From JBDHZU01 sp039812085 (lineage in GTDB: Bacteria; Actinomycetota; Actinomycetes; S36-B12; UBA10799), in assembly GCA_039812085.1 (NCBI GenBank), contig JBDHZU010000019.1, positions 1 through 23,641 on the forward strand: DNA of 23,641 nucleotides, read 5' to 3'. The notes under the pieces were generated by a model. That model was not told the DNA's origin and made no database searches. It worked only from the letters and a program-made list of their open reading frames with translations. Of the stretch, positions 1 to 6,313 are shown in pieces (the stretch's first letter is position 1; each line of letters opens with the position of its first letter). Position numbers and translations under genes: made by a program.

Positions 1-21
1 CCCGGCTGCCTCAGCAGCGGG
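1..21 (-). terminator. Possible hairpin terminator after the first Rpf-like gene
   Basis: An imperfect inverted repeat lies 30 nt downstream of the stop of the minus-strand gene at 52-720. Five inner pairs (GCTGC/GCAGC) and three outer CCC/GGG pairs are separated by one bulged G, with a 4-nt CTCA loop. The window ends here, so a following T tract cannot be checked. Confidence 0.3.
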
Positions 22-51
22 ACCTTCGTGAGTTGAGTTATTGAGAAGCGA

Positions 52-720
52 TCAGGCGCAAGCCCAGGGGCTCCAACCGCGCTTCTTCCAGGTCTTCCAC
101 ATGACGTAGTCCTGTGCCCAAGCCGGAGCCTTGTTGGCCTGGCGACCGAACTTGCGGCCACCGTTGGACTTCCAGGTGCTGGAGTTGAACTGGTAGGCAC
201 CGTAGTAACCGTTGCCAGTGTTGATCCGGTAGTTACCACCAGACTCGCACTTACGAACGGAACGTGCCTTGCGGCTCTTGGCAAACTTCTTTGCCTTGGC
301 GATCTCGCGGACCGTCTTCTTGCTCAGGTGGTAGCGCTTGATGCTTCGCTCCGAAACCGGCAACGGGTAGACGCCGTACTTCTTCTTCAAGATCTGCTTA
401 CGCGTCATCTTCTTGGCCGGCTTGGGCTTCGGCTTGGCGGTCGGCTTGACCGGGGTGGTCCGAGGCTTAGCGGTCTGAGTCGGAATCGACGTTGCCGTAG
501 GAGCAGGCGTGGTCGGTGCCGAGGTCGGAGTTGCGCTCGTCGGTTCCGGCGTAGGTGTTGTCGGTGCCGGAGTTGGTGTTGCCGAAGTTGGTGCCGGAGT
601 CGGGGTATCGCTTGGCGTTTCCGCAGCCTGCGAAGCAGCTGCCGACATTCCAACGATTCCACCTGCGAGTACTGAAGCTGCCGTTACAGACACGACGGCA
701 TGCGAAAGAGAACGTGCCAT
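52..720 (-). CDS. Secreted Rpf-like transglycosylase-domain protein (paralog 1)
   Basis: This is a probable exported peptidoglycan-cleaving enzyme of the resuscitation-promoting-factor/transglycosylase-like family. Residues 1-33 form a signal peptide ending near SQAAE. Residues 36-102 are a Pro/Thr/Ala-rich then Lys/Pro-rich linker, probably crossing the wall. Residues 106-150 carry a Lys-rich helical module with YGVYPLPVSE, shared with the next two genes. The catalytic-type domain spans about 153-222: E159 in CESGGNY is the expected catalytic Glu, GYYGAYQF follows, and C158 and C221 can form the family disulfide. The family normally has a domain of about 70 residues, as here. A long structured leader lies upstream. 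The Shine-Dalgarno is weak: GGAG at 734-737 is 13 nt from the ATG and can pair with CTCC at 726-729. Substrate and role in resuscitation are inferred from the family. Confidence 0.9.
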   Translation of the reverse strand: MARSLSHAVVSVTAASVLAGGIVGMSAAASQAAETPSDTPTPAPTSATPTPAPTTPTPEPTSATPTSAPTTPAPTATSIPTQTAKPRTTPVKPTAKPKPKPAKKMTRKQILKKKYGVYPLPVSERSIKRYHLSKKTVREIAKAKKFAKSRKARSVRKCESGGNYRINTGNGYYGAYQFNSSTWKSNGGRKFGRQANKAPAWAQDYVMWKTWKKRGWSPWACA

Positions 721-725
721 GAGAG

Positions 726-751
726 GGAGTCATCTCCACTAGACCAAGTGG
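726..751 (-). promoter_or_regulatory. Mutually exclusive small hairpins before the Rpf paralog 1 start
   Basis: On the minus strand CCACT (747-751) can pair with AGTGG (736-740), while GGAG (734-737) can pair with CTCC (726-729). The two stems share bases, so only one can form at a time. The second would hide the only GGAG before the ATG. This could be the expression platform of the upstream structured leader, but the stems are short and the idea is inference. Confidence 0.25.
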
Positions 752-829
752 GGTGCGCGTACCAATGTCCGGTGATCGATTCGTGATCTAACCGGGACTT
801 GCACAGTCCCACCGTGAGCATGTTGGGGG

Positions 830-1010
830 TCATCGCCGGGGAGCGTTCCTGTCACGCTGCCGACTCGCCGTCGCCTCTGGCGGTTGATCCCCGGAGCGCC
901 TTTGCTTCGGTTGCCTAGAGGTCCAACAAGTAGTTGCACTTACGTGGTGCCCGTCCACCGTAGGCACTAAAACCTGACTTCTGCACGGTTCACCCGGGTG
1001 GCTGAGAAGC
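830..1010 (-). ncRNA. Structured leader, possible ydaO-type c-di-AMP riboswitch
   Basis: This lies in the 371-bp gene-free stretch before paralog 1 and reads on the same strand. Minus-strand features in order are GGGTGAACC near 989-997, GCAACCGAAGC followed by AAAGG, CCGGGGA (888-894), a CGCC-AGA-GGCG hairpin, GGCGAGTCGG, GACAGGAACGC, and TCCCCGG (836-842). CCGGGGA and TCCCCGG make a 7-bp long-range stem. The order CCGAA - AAAGG - GG(R)GGA - ACCGC - GACAG - AAC - pairing strand - GGCG resembles the ydaO/yuaA (c-di-AMP) class, which is known upstream of actinobacterial rpf genes. The match is partial: the second half-site and the usual GACAGCTAAC are not clear. It could be another structured leader. 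Confidence 0.35.
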
Positions 1011-1024
1011 ACATCACAACGCGA

Positions 1025-1047
1025 AAACCCTTATGGATGAAGGGTTT
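1025..1047 (-). terminator. Hairpin terminator after Rpf paralog 2
   Basis: On the minus strand AAACCCTT-catccat-AAGGGTTT forms an 8-bp perfect stem with a 7-nt loop, immediately followed by a short T run (TTTTCGC). It lies about 45 nt after the stop of the gene at 1092-1601, as expected for an intrinsic terminator separating the paralogs. Confidence 0.6.
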
Positions 1048-1091
1048 CTACGCTGCGTTGTCAATCGATTACGCAGAATGGTCAGCGCGGT

Positions 1092-1601
1092 TTAGGCGCA
1101 CGACCAAGGGCCCCATCCGCGCTTCTTCCACGTCTTCCACATGACGTAGTCCTGCGCCCAACGAGGTGCCTTATCTGCCTGGCGTCCGAACCGTCGACCG
1201 CCATTGCCCTTCCAGGTGCCAGAGTCGAATTGCCAGGCGCCGTGGTACGCACCATCAACCAGCTTGTAGTTGTGGTTCGACTCGCAACGACGCACGGCAC
1301 GAGCCTTGCGAGTGTTCGCAAAAGCCTGAGCTTGCTTGATGTTCTTCAGTTCCTTGTTCGACAGGTGGTACCGCTTGATGGTCTTCTCTGAGACCGGCAG
1401 CGGGTAGATGCCGTACTTGGCCTTCAGTTGCTGCGCTTTGGTCAGCTTGGTCGTCGCAGCGGTCTTGGTGGTGACACCAGTAGTCGACTGGGGAGTTTCG
1501 GCAATCGCCGGCGAATCAATCGCGGCAACGCCAACGAGTCCAACTGCCGTCACAGCGATAGCCGCCGTGGACATAAGGGCACGCGAAAAGTAACGAGACA
1601 T
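1092..1601 (-). CDS. Secreted Rpf-like transglycosylase-domain protein (paralog 2)
   Basis: This is the second exported Rpf-like protein and the shortest of the three. A signal peptide covers about 1-35 (hydrophobic core AAIAVTAVGLVGVAA, cleavage near AIAE). A short Thr-rich linker replaces the long Pro-rich one of paralog 1. The shared module is at 55-100 (KYGIYPLPVSE, then KRYHLS), and the catalytic-type domain runs from about 104 to 169. The expected catalytic residue is E107 in RCESNHNY. This copy departs from the family after the Glu: the usual GGNW-INTGNG-YYGG stretch is SNHNYKLVDGAYHGAWQF, so substrate binding may differ. The C-terminal 40 residues are nearly identical to paralog 1 (AQDYVMWKTWKKRGW), which points to a fairly recent duplication or gene conversion. 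The upstream GGAG lies 10-14 nt from the ATG. Confidence 0.88.
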   Translation of the reverse strand: MSRYFSRALMSTAAIAVTAVGLVGVAAIDSPAIAETPQSTTGVTTKTAATTKLTKAQQLKAKYGIYPLPVSEKTIKRYHLSNKELKNIKQAQAFANTRKARAVRRCESNHNYKLVDGAYHGAWQFDSGTWKGNGGRRFGRQADKAPRWAQDYVMWKTWKKRGWGPWSCA

Positions 1602-1751
1602 GATTGTTGAATCAGCTCCGAGAATCGTGGGGCGAAGACGACGTCAGTTACGACGTGATCAGCTCCGTTGCTGCGGCCGAGAAGGCCTTCCGCCACCGTG
1701 AACATTGGTGCGCCAACGTTGGGCGCTATTTCCACCGTAAACACAGCAGGT

Positions 1752-1766
1752 TTGGGGTTTTCAACC
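1752..1766 (-). other. Small GGGGTT/AACCCC stem-loop
   Basis: On the minus strand GGGGTT-GAA-AACCCC is a 6-bp stem with a 3-nt loop, followed by AAACC. It sits between paralogs 3 and 2, about 15 nt beyond the larger hairpin at 1779-1817. It may be a second terminator or part of the leader of paralog 2; there is no T tract. Confidence 0.3.
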
Positions 1767-1778
1767 CCTTCTCACGGC

Positions 1779-1817
1779 GCTGAGTCCGAGATCACATTAG
1801 TGATCAACGGACTCAGC
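1779..1817 (-). terminator. Strong hairpin after Rpf paralog 3
   Basis: A perfect 10-bp inverted repeat GCTGAGTCCG/CGGACTCAGC (1779-1788 and 1808-1817) encloses a second ATCA/TGAT stem (1791-1794 with 1801-1804). It begins 16 nt after the stop of the gene at 1834-2409. There is no T tract, which is common for actinobacterial terminators; a protein-binding palindrome is a less likely alternative. Confidence 0.5.
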
Positions 1818-1833
1818 GACCGGTAAGTGAGGA

Positions 1834-2409
1834 TCAGGCGCAGGCCCAGGGAGCCCAGCCAGAGGCCTGGTAGGTCTTCCACATGATGTAGTCCTGTGCC
1901 CACTTGGGAGCCTGGTTAGCGGTCTCGCTGAACTCGCCGCCACCGTTGGCTTGCCACGTCGGACGATCGAACTGGTACGCGCCGTAGTAACCGTTGCCGG
2001 TATTGATGGAGTAGTCACCGCCGGACTCGCACATACGCACGGATTCGGCCTTACTGCTCTGGGCAAACTCCTTGGCGGTGGCGATGTCCTTCAGTTGCTC
2101 ATTGGTGAGCTTGTACTGCTTGATGGCAGCTTCACTTACCGGCAGGACAGCCATGCCGTACTTAGCTTGGTTGGACGCCTTCTGCGCGGGCGTCGGGGTG
2201 GCAGTCGCCGACTGCGATGCAGACGCAGTGGACTCAGCAGCACTTGCGGTGTCATTGCTCGTCGCCGTCACCGCAGCAAAAGCCACGCCAGACAGTAGGA
2301 CGAAGCCACCAAGGCCTGCAGCAACTCGTTTGCGAGTCAGGTACTTCTTGGGTAGTTCGTTGTCGTCAGTCGACTCGGTGTCGGCTGGCTTAGTCATGGT
2401 TGTGGTCAT
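1834..2409 (-). CDS. Membrane-anchored or secreted Rpf-like protein (paralog 3)
   Basis: This is the third Rpf-like paralog. Unlike its neighbours it has about 30 polar and charged residues before the hydrophobic segment (about 30-50, GLGGFVLLSGVAFAAVTA), so it may be a signal anchor rather than a cleaved signal peptide. A Ser/Ala/Thr-rich linker (51-75) and the shared module (about 77-122, YGMAVLPVSE, here less like the other two) follow. The catalytic-type domain spans about 125-191 with E128 in CESGGDY, the INTGNGYYGAYQF signature, and cysteines near both ends. The last 30 residues keep AQDYIMWKT but differ in the Lys-rich part. A good Shine-Dalgarno (GAAGGTGA) precedes the ATG, supporting this start. 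It is separated from its downstream paralog by a strong hairpin, so the three genes are probably transcribed separately. Confidence 0.88.
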   Translation of the reverse strand: MTTTMTKPADTESTDDNELPKKYLTRKRVAAGLGGFVLLSGVAFAAVTATSNDTASAAESTASASQSATATPTPAQKASNQAKYGMAVLPVSEAAIKQYKLTNEQLKDIATAKEFAQSSKAESVRMCESGGDYSINTGNGYYGAYQFDRPTWQANGGGEFSETANQAPKWAQDYIMWKTYQASGWAPWACA

Positions 2410-2554
2410 GACGAAATCACCTTCACATTGATCGGTATCGCTTGCGGTAGCAACCGTTGGTGTCAGAGGTCTGACGATCGGTCGCTCACCTTTGCTCTAC
2501 CCGTCACGCGACAAGTGCTTCCCGACGATTCGGACATACCCGACGTGGGCAGGC

Positions 2555-4411
2555 TCACAGTTGGTAGGCGGTCCACCCAGAAGTATCGAATCCGGGGTTG
2601 TCACGCCACCGAGTGAATGCGTCGGAGTCGGTAGGCAGCGTCAACGGCACGGCGAGGTCGGCTCGACGTCCACCAACCAACTTCTGTTGGTTCATCCACC
2701 AGCTCGGATCTCCCAGAGTGGCAATGCGCGTGGAAACCACCTCGGGTTGATCGATTGATGCCACGACGGGTGGTTCATCGGAGTCGACTGGGTTTATGGA
2801 GAACACCCCGCTAGACCCTTGGCATCCGTCATCGACAGGGTTGGCGGTGACGGTGTAAAGCTGGTTCGTCTTAGCCGTTGCGTACCAGAACGTCATGGTG
2901 TTCTCGGGGTACTGGTGAGCGAACAGTCCACCCGCATCTTGCAAGTGGCTGCCGTATTGACCAGTCCAGTGACTAGGAACAGCAAGTAGGTCCGCCCGCT
3001 TCGCAGACAGAACACCAGCGGCCTCGGGGTAACGCACGTCTTCACACAACAGCATTCCGATTCGGCCGATGTCGGTGTCGAACACCGCAAGGTCGTCCCC
3101 AGCGGTGGCCCAACTGGCTGTTTCTGGATCGAGGTGTGTCTGCCGATACGAACCGACGAGTTGCCCATCTGGCGCAATGAGTACCGCGGTATGGAACAAG
3201 TTGTCGCCATCGCGCTCAACGTGACTTCCCACCACGTACCGCTGAGTTCGACCAGCAATATCAGTCAGTACCTGAGCGGTGCGACCTAGCGCCGACTCTG
3301 CCGTTGCCGCGATCGCTGCATCATCGGCAGCTAGTCCAGAAATGCTGAAGGCCGGGAGTACGACTAGACCTGGACCATCGGCATTGTTGCCGTTCAACAA
3401 CTGTTCGACTTGTTCTTCCAGGAGACCGATATTGCCGTCGGTATCGCCCGGCTCCACTCGGTATTGCAGCGCACTGACGGTGATGTCGTGTGACTGCTTG
3501 GAGGCCAAACCATCCGTAGGAGAACGGAAGAAGGCGAACAGTCCATAGAGCTCTGGTCGACGACGTTCTAGTGACGTCTTTTGGTCATTCTCGAACAGTG
3601 CAGGGTCCAGCTCGGCATAAAGCACAGTGCCGGGATTTGCAGCAGTAGTTGCTTCCGTGGTTGCTGGCGCGTGGGCGATCCGTTCCCCATCGGCCTGCCA
3701 AATGGATGCACATCCGCCATAAGTGACCGTGACTCCAGTAGTGGGATTCGACTCAGCGTTGTTGCGATCAGCCGCCACCATGGCAAGTCCGTTGAATGTG
3801 CTGAGTTGGGCAACAGCAGCGATCGTCGAATGGTTGCCTTTGGCTTCAGTCGTTAGTTCAGGCAGCACTCGATCAGAGCTGCAGATGTAGGCGATGATGT
3901 CAGCACCTTTGACCGCTGAGATTCGACCCGGCTCCCAGTAGGTGTCGTCGTAACAAATGATCATGCAGATCTTGCCGAGTTCGGTATCGAAGACCGGGTA
4001 GCCGGTATTACCTGGGACGAACCAGTTGATGTCCGACGGATTGAGTCCGTTCTTGCGGTATTTGCCGATGTATCCGTCGGGGCCGATCAGCGCACCCGTG
4101 TTGTAGGTCAGACCTGTTTCTTTGTCGACTTCCGCGATACCGATAGCGACGTAGCAGTTGTGTGTGGCGGTGAGTTCACTGATCGCATCTGTGCCTTTGC
4201 CGGGAACGGTATCCATGTATGGAAGGAACTGTTCGAGGTCTCGGTAGATGTATCCGGACAGGGCAGCCTCGGGGAGAACGATGAGCCGAGCTCCTTCAGC
4301 AGCGGCTTCGTCGATTACTTCGCAGGCACGAGTGAGGTTTCGATCGAACTCGAACATCTCAGGGTTGAATTCAACCGCCGCAACCTTGAACGGCTCTGTC
4401 ACATGTTCCAT
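2555..4411 (-). CDS. Double-domain nitrilase-superfamily protein, second domain degenerate
   Basis: This 618-residue protein has two tandem carbon-nitrogen hydrolase domains (about 8-290 and 308-560). Single-domain family members usually have 260-320 residues and use a Glu-Lys-Cys triad to hydrolyse amide or nitrile C-N bonds. Domain 1 keeps all three: E48 (LPEAALSG), K120 (KYRKNGL) and C153 (IICYDD). In domain 2 the Glu position is A354 (LPAFSISG), the Lys position is Q424 (YRQTHL), and only C456 (LLCEDVRYPE) remains, so it is probably non-catalytic and may be structural or ligand-binding. No signal peptide or membrane segment is seen, so it is cytoplasmic. The start follows GAGG at a good distance, and only 7 nt separate it from the TRIC gene, so it is the last gene of a three-gene operon. 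The substrate cannot be read from the sequence. Confidence 0.88.
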   Translation of the reverse strand: MEHVTEPFKVAAVEFNPEMFEFDRNLTRACEVIDEAAAEGARLIVLPEAALSGYIYRDLEQFLPYMDTVPGKGTDAISELTATHNCYVAIGIAEVDKETGLTYNTGALIGPDGYIGKYRKNGLNPSDINWFVPGNTGYPVFDTELGKICMIICYDDTYWEPGRISAVKGADIIAYICSSDRVLPELTTEAKGNHSTIAAVAQLSTFNGLAMVAADRNNAESNPTTGVTVTYGGCASIWQADGERIAHAPATTEATTAANPGTVLYAELDPALFENDQKTSLERRRPELYGLFAFFRSPTDGLASKQSHDITVSALQYRVEPGDTDGNIGLLEEQVEQLLNGNNADGPGLVVLPAFSISGLAADDAAIAATAESALGRTAQVLTDIAGRTQRYVVGSHVERDGDNLFHTAVLIAPDGQLVGSYRQTHLDPETASWATAGDDLAVFDTDIGRIGMLLCEDVRYPEAAGVLSAKRADLLAVPSHWTGQYGSHLQDAGGLFAHQYPENTMTFWYATAKTNQLYTVTANPVDDGCQGSSGVFSINPVDSDEPPVVASIDQPEVVSTRIATLGDPSWWMNQQKLVGGRRADLAVPLTLPTDSDAFTRWRDNPGFDTSGWTAYQL

Positions 4412-4418
4412 CGATTCC

Positions 4419-5087
4419 TCACGATTCCGGCTGTGTCACAAGACTTTCTTTGGGCCAATGCGGCGATGGCCAGTTCTTCTTCTGACTGACGAATCGCAAC
4501 GTAGCGGTGGTAGCGACCGATAGCACGACAGCAACCCAGAACCCGAGCAACAAGGTGACGGCCACAAACACGATCGATCCGCAGACCAGCGAGCTAGCAA
4601 CCCAATGCGCCTGCCGGAAGGCTGATGCCCGGTAGCCAGCGAAGACATCGGCCAACATTCCACCGAACGATGCCGTCACTACACCGAGCGCGATGGCGGA
4701 GATGATTGGCGCTTGGTAGTCCAGTGCTTTTTGCGCACCGATCGTCACCAGCACACCCAATGTGAGCCCATTGGCAATCAGGAATCCATTGGTCATCGCG
4801 ACCACTCGATGGAAGACCAATGCGCCAATGATCGCTCCGAGGATCCCGCAGGGGATGTAGTACCAACCAGAGATCGCAGCAGGCTCCAGTCCGAGCAACA
4901 TGTCGCGGACCATTCCACCACCCAGGCCGACGAGTAGTCCGGCCATGATCGTGGCGAAGATCGGTGCATTTCTGTTGCGAGCGACGGCAGCCCCAAACAA
5001 GCAATTGACGCTCATCGCGGTCACGTCGAACCAGATCGGTAGAGCCTGGTGGCCGTGTAGGTCGTAAAGCACGCTTGGTGCGCTCAT
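4419..5087 (-). CDS. TRIC/UPF0126-family membrane protein
   Basis: This 222-residue integral membrane protein consists of two copies of the PF03458-type repeat, about seven hydrophobic segments in all. Each repeat carries the family glycine motif: GLGGGMVRDMLLG near 53-65 and FGGMLADVFAG near 140-150. Bacterial TRIC proteins form trimeric cation channels permeable to K+ and Na+; the same Pfam family was earlier labelled a glycine transporter, so the cargo should stay open. The ATG overlaps the stop of the preceding channel gene as ATGA, with GAGGTG just upstream, which indicates translational coupling. Pairing with a K+-channel-like gene suggests joint roles in ion flux across the cell membrane. 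Confidence 0.88.
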   Translation of the reverse strand: MSAPSVLYDLHGHQALPIWFDVTAMSVNCLFGAAVARNRNAPIFATIMAGLLVGLGGGMVRDMLLGLEPAAISGWYYIPCGILGAIIGALVFHRVVAMTNGFLIANGLTLGVLVTIGAQKALDYQAPIISAIALGVVTASFGGMLADVFAGYRASAFRQAHWVASSLVCGSIVFVAVTLLLGFWVAVVLSVATTATLRFVSQKKNWPSPHWPKESLVTQPES

Positions 5088-6223
5088 GTGCTCACCTCAT
5101 TTGTCGCACGTTCAGGTCGCATGACGGGTAGGGCAGGAACTCGTGGCCCGGACCACGGGGCCGGGATCGCATGGAAGGACTTCGTGAGGTGATAGACATC
5201 GGCGGCGTACAAGGTGCGGATACGTTCAAAACGTTCACGCGCCTGATCGAGTTCTCCCGGCATCACGTAACCGACTTCCTCAAGCGCACTGACTCCGTCG
5301 CGCCATTCGTCGTCAGTCAGCAGTGAGTTCACCGGACGGTTGGCATCACCGCTGAGGATGCGCTGAACCTCAGCCTGGATTTGCCAGTTGTGCAGTCGAT
5401 GGTCGATGTTGCGCAACTGATGAGCCGCCAGTGTCGACTCCGCAATAAGTAGCACCAACTTGGGGTCTGCTGAGGTGGGTTGTAGAGCAAGCCGCAGTGC
5501 AGCGGAATCAGTCACCGCGAGCATCGTGACTGCCCAATGTCGGTAGGGGCTAGACGAGCGCAGATCAGACAGCACCGGGTTGACCCGCTGATTCATTCGG
5601 ATGTCACAAATCCAGTCGATCCAAATATCAGCAGCGGGGATCTCTGAACCAGGCAACTTGAGTAGATGCCCACGTGCCAAGACTTCTGGTCCCCATGCGG
5701 GTTCGCCAGCGAGCAGCGCAAGGCGTTCCATCTGCGATTCGCGCGCGGCATACGAGCTGTAAATCGCGAGCAGGTAACCGATGAAGACAGCGATGACGAC
5801 CAACCCGAGGAACGCCGCCACAAAGCAGACAACCGAACTGACATCGGTCACGGGTTCGACGATGCCGAGTGTGGTCAGGGTCGATCCCGACTGGTACAGC
5901 GAGTCGCCTAAGGAAAGGTTGCTCGTGCCGAATACAACCAGCCCCATCGTCAGGATCAAGACGATGACGTACACGGTGAGTTGCAGGATCACTGAAACCG
6001 GGGCCGCTCCGATCAACCATCGATCCTGTGCGCGATATGTCTTCATGAAGCGCAGTGGTGCCCGGTTCAACACGTTCACGAACGAGTTGACCCCCCGTGC
6101 AATCCACGCTGTGGAGCCACGCGGAACGAGCACGCTCTGCACGAGCGCACCAAACGTCGCCAGGGTGAGAACAACCCCGACCACCAATGCCACGACACGC
6201 ATGCGGATGAGCGTAGGGATCAC
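5084..6223 (-). CDS. K+-channel-like membrane protein with large cytosolic domain
   Basis: Residues 9-33 and 70-98 form two membrane segments, 104-122 a pore-loop-like segment, and 128-155 a further membrane helix. The loop SLYQSGSTLTTLGIVEP resembles the pore of two-TM potassium channels, but the canonical TVGYG filter is replaced by TLGIV, so K+ selectivity is doubtful. Residues about 160-379 are a soluble, presumably cytosolic domain with no motif I recognise; it is rich in acidic and arginine residues and contains a helical stretch near 260-330. The open frame begins with GTG at 6223, but ATG at 6202 (residue 8, MRVVALVVG) is more likely: it lies 7 nt after TACGCT, a leaderless arrangement. 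It is the first gene of an operon with the TRIC and nitrilase genes, sharing ATGA with TRIC. Confidence 0.72.
   Translation of the reverse strand: MIPTLIRMRVVALVVGVVLTLATFGALVQSVLVPRGSTAWIARGVNSFVNVLNRAPLRFMKTYRAQDRWLIGAAPVSVILQLTVYVIVLILTMGLVVFGTSNLSLGDSLYQSGSTLTTLGIVEPVTDVSSVVCFVAAFLGLVVIAVFIGYLLAIYSSYAARESQMERLALLAGEPAWGPEVLARGHLLKLPGSEIPAADIWIDWICDIRMNQRVNPVLSDLRSSSPYRHWAVTMLAVTDSAALRLALQPTSADPKLVLLIAESTLAAHQLRNIDHRLHNWQIQAEVQRILSGDANRPVNSLLTDDEWRDGVSALEEVGYVMPGELDQARERFERIRTLYAADVYHLTKSFHAIPAPWSGPRVPALPVMRPERATNEVST
6210..6215 (-). promoter_or_regulatory. Candidate -10 box (TACGCT) of the channel operon
   Basis: TACGCT fits TAnnnT and ends 7 nt before the ATG at 6202, so transcription could begin at or next to the start codon. 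No good -35 is seen. If real, it makes the GTG at 6223 too far upstream to be the start. Confidence 0.4.
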
Positions 6224-6252
6224 ATGCCGTTCAGGCGCGGCAGGAACTGATC

Positions 6253-6293
6253 AAAACGAACGACACCCCCGCACTGCACAAGGCAGGCGAGGG
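6253..6293 (-). terminator. Intrinsic terminator after the Ig-like exported protein
   Basis: On the minus strand CCCTCGC (6287-6293) pairs with GCGGGGG (6266-6272) with one G-T pair, and an inner CTGC/GCAG stem caps it (loop of 5 nt, one bulge). A T-rich tail ending in TTTT follows (6253-6256). It lies 20 nt after the stop at 6314 and separates this gene from the channel operon. Confidence 0.6.
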
Positions 6294-6313
6294 CGTCGAC
6301 GGAGTTTGTTGTG

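Noticed and set aside
409..615. Tandem-like repeats in the Rpf paralog 1 gene (Thr/Pro coding)
   Set aside because: This is low-complexity coding for the Pro/Thr/Ala linker, not a separate repeat element.
830..1010. Cobalamin riboswitch for the same leader
   Set aside because: The conserved GCCACTG and AGCCAGGAGACC segments of that class are not present.
4160..4489. Plus-strand frame opposite the start of the nitrilase gene
   Set aside because: Shadow of the minus-strand operon; no start signals.
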